A stretch of 64,000 nucleotides of DNA from Delphinapterus leucas (Eukaryota; Chordata; Mammalia; Artiodactyla; Monodontidae): assembly GCF_002288925.2 (NCBI RefSeq), contig NW_022098043.1, positions 9,453,554 to 9,517,553 of the forward strand, written 5' to 3'. Below the pieces are notes generated by a model. It did not search any database. It was not told where the DNA came from and saw nothing but the letters and a program-made list of their open reading frames with translations. Below, in pieces: positions 22,011 to 32,600 of the stretch. The position numbers and the translations under genes are program-made. Numbering within the stretch: the stretch's first letter is position 1; each line of letters opens with the position of its first letter.

Positions 22011-22019
22011 ACATCTTTA

Positions 22020-22120
22020 AGAACAAGATCAAGGGCCACCTCCTCCAGGAAGCCTTCCCTAGACTCCACCATGATCTGTGCAGATGTCCTTCCTCCATGC
22101 TTCCAGACTCCCTGACTCAC
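22020..22120 (+). mobile_element. L2 LINE fragment
   Basis: GGCCACCTCCTCCAGGAAGC, then a CTTCCCTAGACTCC block: a typical L2 stretch. Confidence 0.6.
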
Positions 22121-22129
22121 ACGGAGACA

Positions 22130-22330
22130 TCGAGGCTCTTAGTCCAGACAATTAAGGGTTTGAATCACTCCTTAGCCGTGTCTGCCCTGAGCAAAGTGAC
22201 TTAATCTCTCAGCTTCCTCATTGGTAAAATGGAAGGTAATGATAGTATTATCAGGAAGATGAGTTGAGATAATAAATATACAGTGTTTAGAGCATGACTG
22301 TTGTTATTCGTAGTATTATTATTACCTCCA
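22130..22330 (+). mobile_element. MIR SINE
   Basis: Forward MIR with GCAAAGTGACTTAATCTCTC near 22191, a GGTAAAATGGAAGGTAATG core and a TTGTTATTCGTAGTATTATT end. Confidence 0.65.
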
Positions 22331-22344
22331 CTCCAGCAACACTC

Positions 22345-22530
22345 AGCGCGGGTGGGATCATTTGTTTATGAATCTCTCTCCCCCTTAGATTGTCATTGCC
22401 AGGTCCCCCCTCCCCTTCAACCAACCGGCTCCCAGTGCAGCCATGCACTACACAGGCATCTTTACCTGCTGACCCTACCAAACTGTGAGCACCTTGAGGA
22501 AAAATCGATTTCTTATTCATCTCTGTTCTT
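22345..22530 (+). mobile_element. L2 tail fragment, cut by the L1
   Basis: A typical L2 tail with ACTGTGAGCACCTTGAGGAA, then TTCTTATTCATCTCTGTTC, stops where the L1 poly-T begins. Confidence 0.55.
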
Positions 22531-22910
22531 TTTTTTGGTTTTGTTTTAACATCTTTATTGGAGTATAATTGCTTTACAATGGTGTGTCAGTTTCTGCTTT
22601 ATAGCAAAGTGAATCAGTTATACATATACATATGTTCCCATATGTCTTCCCTCTTGCGTCTCCCTCCCTCCCACCCTCCCTAACCCACCCCTCCAGGCGG
22701 TCACAAAACACCGAGCTGATCTCCCTGTGCTATGCGGCTGCTTCCCACTAGCTATCTACCGTACGTTTGGTAGTGTATATATGTCCATGCCTCTCTCTCA
22801 CTTCGTCCCAGCTTACCCTTCCCCCTCCCCGTATCCTCAAGTCCATTCTCTAGCAGGTCTGTGTCTTTATTCCTGTCTTACCCCTAGGTTCTTCATGACA
22901 TTTTTTTTTC

Positions 22911-25900
22911 TTAAATTCCATATATATGTATTAGCATACGGTATTTGTCTTTCTCTTTCTGACTTACTTCACTCTGTATGACAGACTCTAGGTCCATCCA
23001 CCTCATTACAAATAGCTCAATTTCGTTTCTTTTTATGGCTGAGTAATATTCCATTGTATATATGTGCCACATCTTCTTTATCCATTCATCCGATGATGGA
23101 CACTTAAGTTGTTTCCATGTCCTGGCTATTGTAAATAGAGCTGCAATGAACATTTTGGTACGTGACTCTTTTTGAATTATGGTTTTCTCAGGGTATATGC
23201 CCAGTAGTGGGATTGCTGGGTCATATGGTAGTTCTATTTGTAGTTTTTTAAGGAACCTCCATACTGTTCTCCATAGTGGCTGAACCAATTCACATTCCCA
23301 CCAGCAGTGCAAGAGTGTTCCCTTTTCTCCACGCCCTCTCCAGCATTTATTGTTTATAGATTTTTTTGATGATGGCCATTCTTACTGGTGTGAGATGATA
23401 TCTCATTGTAGTTTTGATTTGCATTTCTCTAATGATTAATGATGTTGAGCATTCTTTCATGTGTTTGTTGGCAATCTGTATATCTTCTTTGGAGAAATGT
23501 CTATTTAGGTCTTCTGCCCATTTTTGGATTGGGTTGTTGGTTTTTCTGTTATTGAGCTGCATGAGCTGCTTGTAAACTTTGGAGATTAATCCTTTGTCAG
23601 TTGCTTCATTGGCAAATATTTTCTCCCATTCTGAGGGTTGTCTTTTGGTCTTGTTTATGGTTTACTTTGCTGTGCAAAAGCTTTTAAGTTTCATTAGGTC
23701 CCATTTGTTTATTTTTGTTTTTATTTCCATTTTTCTAGGAGGTGGGTCACAAAGGATCTTGCTTTGATTTATATCATAGAGTGCTCTGCCTATGTTTTTG
23801 TTTGTTTGGTTGGTTTTGCAGTACGTGGGCCTCTCACTGTTGTGGCCTCTCCCATTGCGGAGCACAGGCTCCAGACACACAGGCTCAGTGGCCATGGCTC
23901 ACGTGCCCAGCTGCTCCATGGCATGTGGGATCTTCCCGGACTGGGGCATGAACCCATGTCCCCTTCATTGGCAGGTGGACTCTCAACCACTGCACCACCA
24001 GGGAAGCCCCTGCCTATGTTTTCCTCTAAGAGTTTGATAGTTTCTGGCCTTACATTTAGGTCTTTAATCCATTTTGAGCTTATTATTGTGTATGGTGTTA
24101 GGGAGTGTTCTAATCTCATACTTTTACATGTACCTGTCCAGTTTTCCCAGCACCAATTATTGAAGAGGCTGTCCTTTCTCCACTGGACATTCCTGCCTCC
24201 TTTATCAAAGATAAGGTGACCATATGTGTGTGGGTTTATCTCTAGGCTTTTTATCCTGTTCCATTGATCTATATTTCTGTTTTTGTGCCAGTACCATACT
24301 GTCTTGATTACTGTAGCTTTGTAGTATAGTCTGAAGTCAGGGAACGTGATTCCTCCAGCTCTGTTTTTCGTTCTCAAGATTGCTTTGGCTATTTGGGGTC
24401 TTTTGTGTTTCCATACAAATTGTGAAATTTTTTTTCTAGTTCTGTGAAAAATGCCATTGGTAGTTTGACAGGGATTGCATTGAATATGTAGATTGCTTTG
24501 GGTAGTAGAGTCATTTTCACAATGTTGATTCTTCCAATCCAAGAACATGGTATATCTCTCCATCTATTTGTATCATCTTTAGTTTCTTTCATCAGTGTCT
24601 TACAATTTTCTGCATACAGGTATTTTGTCTCCTTAGGTAGGTTTATTCCTAGATATTTTATTCTTTTTGTTGCAATGGTAAATGGGAGTGTTTTCTTAAT
24701 TTCATTTTCAGACTTTTCATCATTAGTGTATAGGAATGCCAGAGATTTCTGTGCATTAATTTTGTATCCTGTTACTTTACCAAATTCATTGATTAGTTCT
24801 AGTTGTTTTCTGGTAGCATCCTTCGGATTCTCTATGTATAGTATCATGTCATCTGCAAACAGTCACAGCTTTACTTCTTCTTTTCCAATTTGGATTCCTT
24901 TTATTTCTTTTTCTTCTCTGATTGCTGTGGCTAAAACTTCCAAAACTATGTTGAATAAGAGTGGTGAGAGTGGGCAACCTTGTCTTGTTCCTGATCTTAG
25001 TGGAAATGGTTTCAGTTTTTCACCATTGAGGACGATGTTGGCTGTGGGTTTGTCATATATGGCCTTTATTATGTTGAGGAAAGTTCCCTCTATGCCTACT
25101 TTCTGCAGGGTTTTTATCATAAATTGGTGTTGAATTTTGTCGAAAGCTTTCTCTGCATCTATTGAGATGATCATATGATTTTTCTCCTTCAATTCATGAA
25201 TATGGTGTATCACGTTGATTGATTTGTGTATATTGAAGAATCCTTGCATTCCTGGAATAAACCCCACTTGATCATGGTGTATGATCGTTTTAATGTGCTG
25301 TTGGATTCTGTTTGCTAGTATTTTGTTGAGGATTTTTGCATCTATGTTCATGAGTGATATTGGCCTGTAGTTTTCTTTCTTTGTGACATCTTTGTCTGGT
25401 TTTGGTATCAGGGTGATGGTGGCCTTGTAGAATGAGTTTGGGAGTGTTCTTCCCTCTGCTATATTTTGGAAGAGTTTGAGAGGGTTAGGTGTTAGCTCTT
25501 CTCTAAATGTTTGATAGAATTCGCCTGTGAAGCCATCTGGTCCTAGGCTTTTGTTTGTTGGAAGATTTTTAATCACAGTTTCAATTTCAGTGCTTGTCAT
25601 TGGTCTGTTCATATTTTCTATTTTTTCCTGATTCAGTCTTGGCAGGTTGTGCATTTCTAACATTTGTCCATTTCTTCCAGGTTGTCCATTTTATTGGCAT
25701 AGAGTTGCTTGTAGTAATCTCTCATGATCTTTTGTATTTCTGCAGTGTCAGTTGTTACTTCTCCTTTTGCATTTCTAATCCTATTGATTTGAGTCTTCTC
25801 CCTTTTTTTCTTGATGAGTCTGGCTAATGGTTTATCAAGTTTGTTTATCTTCTCAAAGAACCAGCTTTTAGTTTTATTGCTCTTTGCTATCATTTCCTTC

Positions 25901-26943
25901 ATTTCTTTTTCATTTATTTCTGATCTGATCTTTATGATTTCTTTCCTTCTGCTAACTTTGGGGTTTTTTTGTTCTTCTTTCTCTAATTGCAAGGTTAGGT
26001 TGTTTATTCGAGATGTTTCCTGTTTCTTAAGGTAGGATTTTATTGCTATAAACTTCCCTCTTAGAACTGCTTTTGCTGCATCCCATAGGTTTTGGGTCGT
26101 CGTGTCTCCATTGTCATTTGTTTCTAGGTATTTTTTGATTTCCTCTTTGATTTCTTCAGTGATCACTTCGTTATTAAGTAGTGTATTGTTTAGCCTCCAT
26201 GTGTTTGTATTTTTTACAGATCTTTTCTTATAATTGATATCTAGTCTCATAGTGCTGTGGTCAGAAAAGATACTTGATACAATTTCAATTTTCTTAAATT
26301 TACCAAGGTTTGATTTGTGACCCAAGATATGATCTATCCTGGAGAGTGTTCCATGAGCTCTTGAGAAAAATGTGTATTCTGTTGTTTTTGGATGGAATGT
26401 CCTATAAATATCAATTAAGTCCATCTTGTTTAATGTATCATTTAAAGCTTGTGTTTCCTTATTTATTTTCATTTTGGATGATCTGTCCATTGGTGAAAGT
26501 GGGGTGTTAAAGTTCCCTACTATGAATGTGTTACTGTTGATTTCCCCTTTCATGGCTGTTAGTATTTGCCTTATGTATTGAGGTGCTCCTATGTTGGGTG
26601 CATAAAGATTTACTATTGTTATATCTTCTTCTTGGATCGATCCCTTGATCATTATGTAGTGTCCTTCTTCGTCTCTTGTAATAGTCTTTATTTTAAAGTC
26701 TATTTTGTCTGATATGAGAATTGCTACTCCAGCTTTCTTTTGATTTCCACTTGCATGGAATATCTTTTTCCATCCCCTCACTTTCAGTCTGTATGTGTCC
26801 TTAGGTCTGAAGTGGGTCTCTTGTAGACAGCATATATATGGGTCTTGGTTTTGTATCCATTCAGCCAGTCTATGTCTTTTGGTGGGAGCATTTAATCCAT
26901 TTACATTTAAGGTAATTATCGATATGTATGTTCCTATTCCCAT
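22911..26943 (-). pseudogene. LINE-1 ORF2 (endonuclease-reverse transcriptase), broken
   Basis: ORF2 would encode the endonuclease and reverse transcriptase that drive L1 target-primed reverse transcription. The frame starts MGIGTYIS at 26943 and the endonuclease domain covers about residues 1-235. Active-site residues N15, E42, D204 and H229 are present, but the Asp of the GDFN motif is Asn at residue 144 (codon 26514-26512). The chain then breaks: a one-base deletion near 25657-25665, a TGA at 24865-24863 directly before the intact FADD motif (24859-24848), a one-base deletion near 24420, the SINE at 24009-23799, a TAA at 23664-23662 and another frame change near 23312-23350. The last frame (23312-22911) has the Cys-rich CWWEC start. 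It is non-functional on several counts. Confidence 0.92.
23799..24009 (-). mobile_element. CHR-type SINE nested in L1 ORF2
   Basis: Same orientation as the host L1. The target-site duplication CTGCCTATGTTTT lies at 23786-23798 and 24010-24022. The insertion extends the last ORF2 open segment into SINE sequence, giving a spurious chimeric frame. Confidence 0.95.
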
Positions 26944-27001
26944 TTTCTTAATTGTTTTGGGTTTGTTATTGTAGGTCTTTTCCTTCTCTTGTGTTTCTTG
27001 C

Positions 27002-27880
27002 CTAGAGAAGTTCCTTTAGCATTTGTTGTAAAGCTGGTTTGGTGGTGCTGAACTCTCTCAGCTTTTGCTCTTCTGTAAAGGTTTTAATTTCTCCATCAAA
27101 TCTGAATGAGACCCTTGCTGGGTAGAGTAATCTTGGTTGTAGGTTTTTCTCCTTCATCACTTTAAATATGTCCTGCCACTCCCTTCTGGCTTGCAGAGTT
27201 TCTGCTGAAAGATCAGCTGTTAACCTTATGGGGATTCCCTTGTGTGTTATTTGTTGTTTTTTTAATTTGTTTTCTTTGTATTTAATTTTTGATAGTTTGA
27301 TTAATATGTGTCTTGGCGTGTTTCTCCTTGGATTTATGCTGTATGGGACTCTCTGTGCTTCCTGGACTTGATTAACTATTTCCTTTCCCATATTAGGGAA
27401 GTTTTCAACTATAATCTCTTCAAATATTTTCTCAGTCCCTTTCTTTTTCTCTTCTTTTTCTGGGACCCCTATAATTCGAATGTTGGTGCATTTACTGTTG
27501 TCTCAGAGGTCTCTGAGACTGTCCTCACTTCTTTTCATTCTTTTTTCTTTATTCTGCTCTGTGGTAGTTATTTCCACTATTTTATCTTCCAGGTCACTTA
27601 TCCGTTCTTCTGCCTCAGTTATTCTGCTATTGATCCCATCTAGAGTATTTTTCATTTCATTTATTGTGTTGTTCATCGTTGCTTGTTTCCTCTTTAGTTC
27701 TAGGTCCTTGTTAAATGTTTCTTTCATTTTCCCTGTTCTATTTCCAAGATTTTGGATCATCTTTACTGTCATTATTCTGAATTCTTTTTCAGGTAGACTG
27801 CCTATTTCCTCTTCATTTGTTAGGCTTGGTGGGTTTTTACCTTGCTCCTTCATCTGCTGTGCGTTTTTCTGTCTTCTCTT
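27002..27880 (-). pseudogene. LINE-1 ORF1 (RNA-binding chaperone), broken
   Basis: ORF1p is the coiled-coil, RNA-binding partner of ORF2p. The N-terminal part (27853-27503) has heptad-rich text such as ISDLEDKIVEI. It ends at a TGA after LRDL, where a Trp codon is expected. The C-terminal part (27391-27002) carries the RRM/CTD-like sequence with RREWQDIFKVMKEKNLQPR. A few codons are missing around KENKLKKQQITHK. The usual start Met, ten codons upstream of 27853, is AAG at 27880-27878, so the start appears lost too. That start argument relies on my memory of related L1 copies. Confidence 0.88.
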
Positions 27881-28399
27881 TTTGCTTATCTTACTGTGTT
27901 TGGCATCTCCTCTTTGCAGGCTGCAGGTACTTAGTTCCCGTTGTTTTAGGTGTTTGCTTCCAGTGGCTAAAGTTGGTTCAGTGGGTTGTGTAGGCTTCCT
28001 GGTGGAGGGGTCTAGTGCCTGTGTTCTGGTGGATGAGGCTGGATCTTGTCTTTCTGGTGGGCAGGTCCACGTCTGGTGTTGTGTTTTGGGGTGTCTGTGG
28101 CCTTATTATGATTTTAAGCAGCCTCTCTGCTAATGGGTGGGGTTGTGTTCCTGTCTTGCTAGTTGTTTGGCATAGGATGTCCAGCACTGTAGCTTGCTGG
28201 TCATTGAGTGAAGCTGGATGTTGGTGTTGAGATGGAGATCTCTGGGAGATTTTCGCCGTTTGATATTACGTGGAGCTGGGAAGTCTCTTGTGGACCAATG
28301 TCCTGAAGTTGGCTCTCCCTCGTCAGAGGCACAGCACTGACTCCTGGCTGCAGCACCAAGAGCCTTTCATCCACACGGTAGACCACTGGTTGATTATAA

Positions 28400-28725
28400 A
28401 ATGATGTAAGTCAGGAGCAGACAGATGGAAGAGATGCAGAGGGCAGGTATGGGGAGAGGGTGTGGACCTTCCATGCCCTCTGCAAGAGCCACTCTCCTAG
28501 CACCTCCACGTGTTCACCAACCTGGAACTGAAAAGTTTTGACAAATGTATACAATCATGTTATCACCTCCCCAGTCAAGATATATAACATTTCTATCACC
28601 CGAGAAAGCCCCCTCGTGCCCCTTCCAGCCAATCCTCCCTCTAGAGGCAACCATTGTTCTGATTCCTATTGTCATACATTAGTTTTGCCTGTTCTTGAGC
28701 TTCATATAAATGGAATCCTACAGCA
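28400..28725 (-). mobile_element. old L1 (L1M-type) 3' fragment
   Basis: Text such as CAGTCAAGATATATAACATT, TAGAGGCAACCATTGTTCTG and TCATATAAATGGAATCCTAC is a known old L1 3' stretch, read in reverse. It lies just outside the younger L1. Confidence 0.65.
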
Positions 28726-28729
28726 ACAC

Positions 28730-28885
28730 TATGTGTTTTGCTTATCTTGTTTATTGTCTGTCTCTCTGACTAGACCTGTAGGAGTGGATTTTTGTTTGTC
28801 TTGTTCATGGCTGAATTCCCAGCTTCTAGAATAGTGCCTGGCACATACTTGGACATATTTGTTGAATAAACGAATAAATGTATAA
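28730..28885 (+). mobile_element. L2 LINE tail
   Basis: TTTATTGTCTGTCTCTCTGA, a TAGTGCCTGGCACATACTTG block and a final TTTGTTGAATAAACGAATAA: L2 3' end. Confidence 0.75.
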
Positions 28886-28969
28886 ATAAAGCTATACAGT
28901 TGCCCTTTCACTCACCCATTTACTCATTTTTTCTCTAATAAGAGTGAGAATGAAGTTAGGCAACAGGGC

Positions 28970-29170
28970 CCCAGAGACAGCCTGCACCCTGGCTCCAGCA
29001 CCTATCTGCTCTCTGAACTGGGAGAAGTTGCCTCAGCTTGTTCATTTGTGAAATGGGGATACGAATGTTCCTACCTCATAGGATAGGAATCTTACCCATA
29101 GGGTAGGGTCGTAGGAGTTGATATATATAAAATGATTTAGTAAGCTTTCATTAAATGTTAATGATTGTAA
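28970..29170 (+). mobile_element. MIR SINE
   Basis: Forward MIR with CATTTGTGAAATGGGGATAC near 29043, a CCTACCTCATAGGATAGG block and a TTAAATGTTAATGATTG end. Confidence 0.75.
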
Positions 29171-29214
29171 TTAATTGATTAATCAACTGTTTGTTAACAT
29201 ACACTTAGAGGTCA

Positions 29215-29340
29215 TCCAGGTCATTCATTCATTATTTGTTCAAGAAATATTTATCGATGACTTGACTGGTGACACACACTGGTATTATAACAGTGAATAA
29301 GTCTAAGTCCCTTCTTCATGGGAGCTGACATTTTGGTGAG
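29215..29340 (-). mobile_element. L2/MIR 3'-end fragment
   Basis: A CATTCATTCATTATTTGTTC start and TTCTTCATGGGAGCTGACAT, the reverse of an L2-type tail. Confidence 0.55.
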
Positions 29341-29379
29341 AGAGTATTTTAGTATTACATATTAGTATAAGCTACTAGA

Positions 29380-29745
29380 AAAAATAAACCCAACAATACA
29401 GTTTCTTAAACAACTTAGAAGTTTTTTGTTTATTTAATTTCTTTTCACCTTGAGTAATACTCCAGAAATAAGTGGTTCAGCCCTGCTAGGGCAACTCTGC
29501 CACCCTTAGCATATGGCTTCTACCTCTGGGTCCATAATGGCTGCTGCAGCTCCTGCTATCTCATCTGCAACCCAGCAAACAGGAAATGGGAAAGGGCAAG
29601 AGAAGTGTCTATTGTTTCCTTTTAAGGCATGACCCAGAATGGTCCTATGTCACTTTTATTCACATCGCACTGACCAGAACTTACTCATGTGACCACACCT
29701 CATCACAAGGAGGTCTGGGAAATAGAATCTCTAGCTGAAACTTCT
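29380..29745. mobile_element. ancient interspersed repeat, family unresolved
   Basis: TCCATAATGGCTGCTGCAGC near 29531, then CAGCAAACAGGAAATGGGAA and a GTGACCACACCTCATCACAAG block, recall a widespread old mammalian LTR or DNA element. I cannot name it reliably. Confidence 0.45.
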
Positions 29746-29839
29746 AAGAGCTTGGGAATTAGTGGTTTGGAGCACTGACTTCATATCTCCAGGTGAGCCA
29801 GACCCCTTGTGGGGTAGTTTGGGATATCTCAAAGCTAGG

Positions 29840-29965
29840 ACTGTCAGATTTAGCAAATAAAAATACAGGATACCCAGTCAACTTGAATTTCAGATAAACT
29901 ATATTTGGGACATATTTATACTAAAAAGTTATTCATTGCTTATTTGAAATACTGTATTTTATCCA
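29840..29965. mobile_element. palindromic ancient repeat
   Basis: The left arm GAATTTCAGATAAAC pairs with the right arm GCTTATTTGAAAT in reverse complement, around a GGGACATATTTATACTA loop. The text TTAGCAAATAAAAATACAGG is a familiar interspersed element. Family name not resolved. Confidence 0.5.
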
Positions 29966-30384
29966 TCAATCCTGTTCAAAGCTCTTCCTTGGGTAGGGCC
30001 CAAACGAGTCTTCTCTGGCTCTCCCAGTCCCCTAGCTCTGCCTCTGAAGCCTATGGGACAGTTAAGCCAAGACTTAACTGTGCACCTAAGGGGTGCTAAA
30101 CGCTGCAGAAGGATGCAGAAAACACAGCTGATGGGGCACCTTCTCCTTGGGGCATAGCCGTCAGGACAGGCAGCTGCATCTTTCCCATGAAAGTGCATTA
30201 AACAGAAGTCCATGGTTTGTGCCGTGGGACAGCTGATCCAAGCCAGCCTAGAGGTGCCCATCCCAGGAGTCTCATCACAGTGGGCTGAGGTCTGCCTGAG
30301 AAGGCTTCTTGGAGGAGCTGAGCTTTGAACTTGGGGTTTTCACTTGGTGCCAAGCAAGGCCCAACTCCTAGAAGCACCCTAGCC

Positions 30385-30780
30385 CCGGTTCAAATCCCAG
30401 GTCTGCTCCTTCCTAGCTGTGTGACCTTGGACAGGTCCCCTCACCTCTCCAAACCTCGGTTTTCGTTTTCTTTTTTTTTGCGGTATGTGGGCCTCTCACT
30501 GTTGTGGCCTCTCCCGTTGCGGAGCACAGGCTCCGGATGCGCAGGCCCAGCAGCCATGGCTCGTGGGCCCAGCCACTCCGCGGCATGTGGGATCTTCCCG
30601 GACCGGGGCATGAACCCGTGTCCACTGCATCGGCAGGCGGACTCTCAACCACTGCGCCACCAGGGGAGCCCTAAACCTGGATTTTCTTATCTGTAAAGTG
30701 GGGATGAAAAGAGAACCCACCTCAGAGCATGGTGGTGAAGATCAGGTGAGACAGTGTCCATGCAGTGCTCCCAGTACACC
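30385..30780 (+). mobile_element. MIR SINE split by a CHR SINE
   Basis: CGGTTCAAATCCCAGGTCTG and CTGTGTGACCTTGGACAGGT precede the insertion. After it the MIR resumes with CTTATCTGTAAAGTGGGGAT near 30685. The nested SINE occupies about 30467-30672. Confidence 0.8.
30467..30672 (-). mobile_element. CHR-type SINE nested in MIR
   Basis: Minus-strand copy between AAACCTCGGTTTTCG (30451-30465) and AAACCTGGATTTTC (30673-30686), an imperfect target-site duplication. The head complement reads GCCACCAGGGGAGCC rather than the usual GCCACCAGGGAAGCC. Confidence 0.93.
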
Positions 30781-30799
30781 TTTATCTTGCAAAATAAGA

Positions 30800-31160
30800 T
30801 CTGGACTAATGTTCCTTGTCTGGTTGTTGTAACTACTTTCGTTGAGGCTTTGAGGGAACAAAGGATTGGGATGGTTATGCAGGGGGCAGCAGGACTCTCA
30901 CAGCAGGATGGGGGTGGGAGGGAGTGCAAAGGTATATATGTAAAAGGGGTGGGGTCATCTTCCTGGCCGCCCAAGGGGATTTGGTACCCCAGGGCTGGGC
31001 TTGGTGTCGTGGGTGACCTGGTTGGGGACGGATCAGGGCCAGCAGGACCCTGAAGGCTGGCAGCACTGTCCATCCTCTTGTCCCCAAGCCCCTGCCTCTC
31101 AGTACCCCCTCACTCAGTTCAGCGTGCCTCTGGTTCCCACGGCCCGCTGCGTCCTAGCCC
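30800..31160. other. no feature recognised
   Basis: Unique-looking sequence without repeat or exon evidence. Confidence 0.4.
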
Positions 31161-31184
31161 ACCATAGCCACAGCCACAGCCACG
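31161..31184 (+). repeat. (CCACAG)n short tandem repeat
   Basis: CCATAGCCACAGCCACAGCC: about four hexamer units. Confidence 0.7.
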
Positions 31185-31500
31185 CTGTGGAATTTCCAAT
31201 TTTCAGCTAATGTGCAGGTCGTGACAGAGGCTCAGAGGCCCTGGTCAGACATAATGGCAGAAGAATTGTAAATGTCGCCCCAGTGAATGGCAATGAGGAA
31301 GGGCGGGAAGGAGACATTTTCCATCGGCCACGCGCAGAGCCCGGGAATACATTTGCTCTCCGAGTGTGTCGCATTAGATTTCCAGAGGTGCTGGGGCTCC
31401 AGGTACATGTCATTAGTAACAGTTTGGTTGATAATGAATCCTTTTATTTCTTTTCCTCACAGCTCATGAATACATAACGAGGCCCCGCTCAGGCGCATCT
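31185..31500. other. candidate conserved non-coding element
   Basis: Non-repetitive block with motifs such as TTTTCAGCTAATGTGC, CATTAGTAACAG, GGTTGATAATGAATCC and CATGAATACATAAC between GC-rich flanks. No repeat family fits and no frame is convincing. It looks like developmental enhancer texture, but this is inference. Confidence 0.35.
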
Positions 31501-31849
31501 GGCCTGGGCCCCGAGCCTCTGCCACCTAATCTCGTCCTGCTCCAATATCCAAGAAGCCCAGCTGGGGCCTGCCTTAAAGGAGCCATGTGCCCTTTCCTGC
31601 CTGGGGAGGACCAGCCAGGCTGGCCGAGGGGCTGAGCCCTAGCTGAGAGTTTAGCACCACTGAATCCCAGGACGTGGAGGAGAGCCGAGCAAGGAAGGGA
31701 CCCCCAGATCCTGACTCAGCTGTGAGTGCCACACAGCGCATCTAGCAGGCACTCAGCAAAGCTGCTTACTGCAGCACCTGCCTGGCTAGGGGCGACCTGC
31801 AGGAAAGCTTTCTGGAGATGCCCTTGTTGAGCCTGGCCCGCTGTTCTAT

Positions 31850-31920
31850 CAGGTGGGGTTGTGCGGTGGTGACCCCATTTTATAGCTAAAGAAACTGAGG
31901 CTTAGAAGGGTGGGGGGCTT
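31850..31920 (-). mobile_element. MIR SINE fragment
   Basis: CCCATTTTATAGCTAAAGAA, then an ACTGAGGCTTAGAAGGG block. Confidence 0.6.
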
Positions 31921-32138
31921 CATCTTGGGCTTAGCAAGGCAGGCCAAAGCAGAGCCCAGCTCCTCCCCAGCTGGCCATAATTTAGGGCGGTTCCCAGGGA
32001 AGGATATTTTATCAAGTGATTCTTGGTTTTATAAAATGTTCCCTACCAAGAATTTGGTTTCTGTATTCATTGTAAATCTGTGTAGTTTTATCACTTAACT
32101 GAGCAAATGCTTCAAGGAAGAACAAAGGGTTAGTTTTT

Positions 32139-32341
32139 GTTTGTTTGTTTTGCTGTACGCGGGCCTCTCACTGTGTGGCCTCTCCCTCTGCGGAGCACAG
32201 GCTCCAGATACGCAGGCTCAGCGGCCATGGCTCATGGGCCCAGCCGCTCTGTGGCATGTGGGATCTTCCCGGACCGGGACATGATCCCGTGTCCCCTGCA
32301 TCGACAGGCAGACTCTCAACCACTGTGCCACCAGGGAAGCC
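32139..32341 (-). mobile_element. CHR-type SINE
   Basis: The target-site duplication AAGGGTTAGTTTTT is at 32125-32138 and 32342-32355. The tail complement is TTTG-rich (TTGTTTGTTTGTTTTG) and one TTG is missing in the CACTGTGTGGCC region. Confidence 0.95.
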
Positions 32342-32449
32342 AAGGGTTAGTTTTTTAAAAATTTTCCGAGATGTCTACAACCTTCTTTTCCAAAAAACTC
32401 CATCCTCCCTCCTCCCCTCTTTGGCCCACCCTATTTCCTTCACTGCACC

Positions 32450-32600
32450 CCATCAGGTCCTCACATGCTCTCTTACATCTCACATTATATTTGTTTACTG
32501 TCCCACGGGGAAGTGAACCCTGTAAGAGCAGGGACTTTGTTCTCAACTGGATCTTCAGGACCAAGGACAGTGCCCACCACACAGTAGGTGATCAGCCTAC
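32450..32600 (+). mobile_element. L2 LINE tail
   Basis: TGTAAGAGCAGGGACTTTGT near 32521 and the terminal CCACACAGTAGGTGATCAGC near 32578. Confidence 0.7.

Larger units (their letters stand above)
22541..28395 (-). mobile_element. LINE-1, near full length, inactive (cetartiodactyl type)
   Basis: On the minus strand it holds a 5' UTR portion (about 28395-27881), ORF1 (27880-27002), a 58-bp inter-ORF gap, ORF2 (26943-22911) and a 3' UTR ending in an A-run (plus-strand T-run near 22528-22550). A CHR SINE is nested at 23799-24009. Frameshifts and stops disrupt both ORFs. No convincing target-site duplication is visible, so the 5' limit is approximate and the copy may be 5'-truncated. Confidence 0.93.

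Noticed and set aside
22911..26943. Functional reverse transcriptase gene
   Set aside because: L1 ORF2 with multiple frameshifts, stops, a nested SINE and a changed endonuclease catalytic residue.
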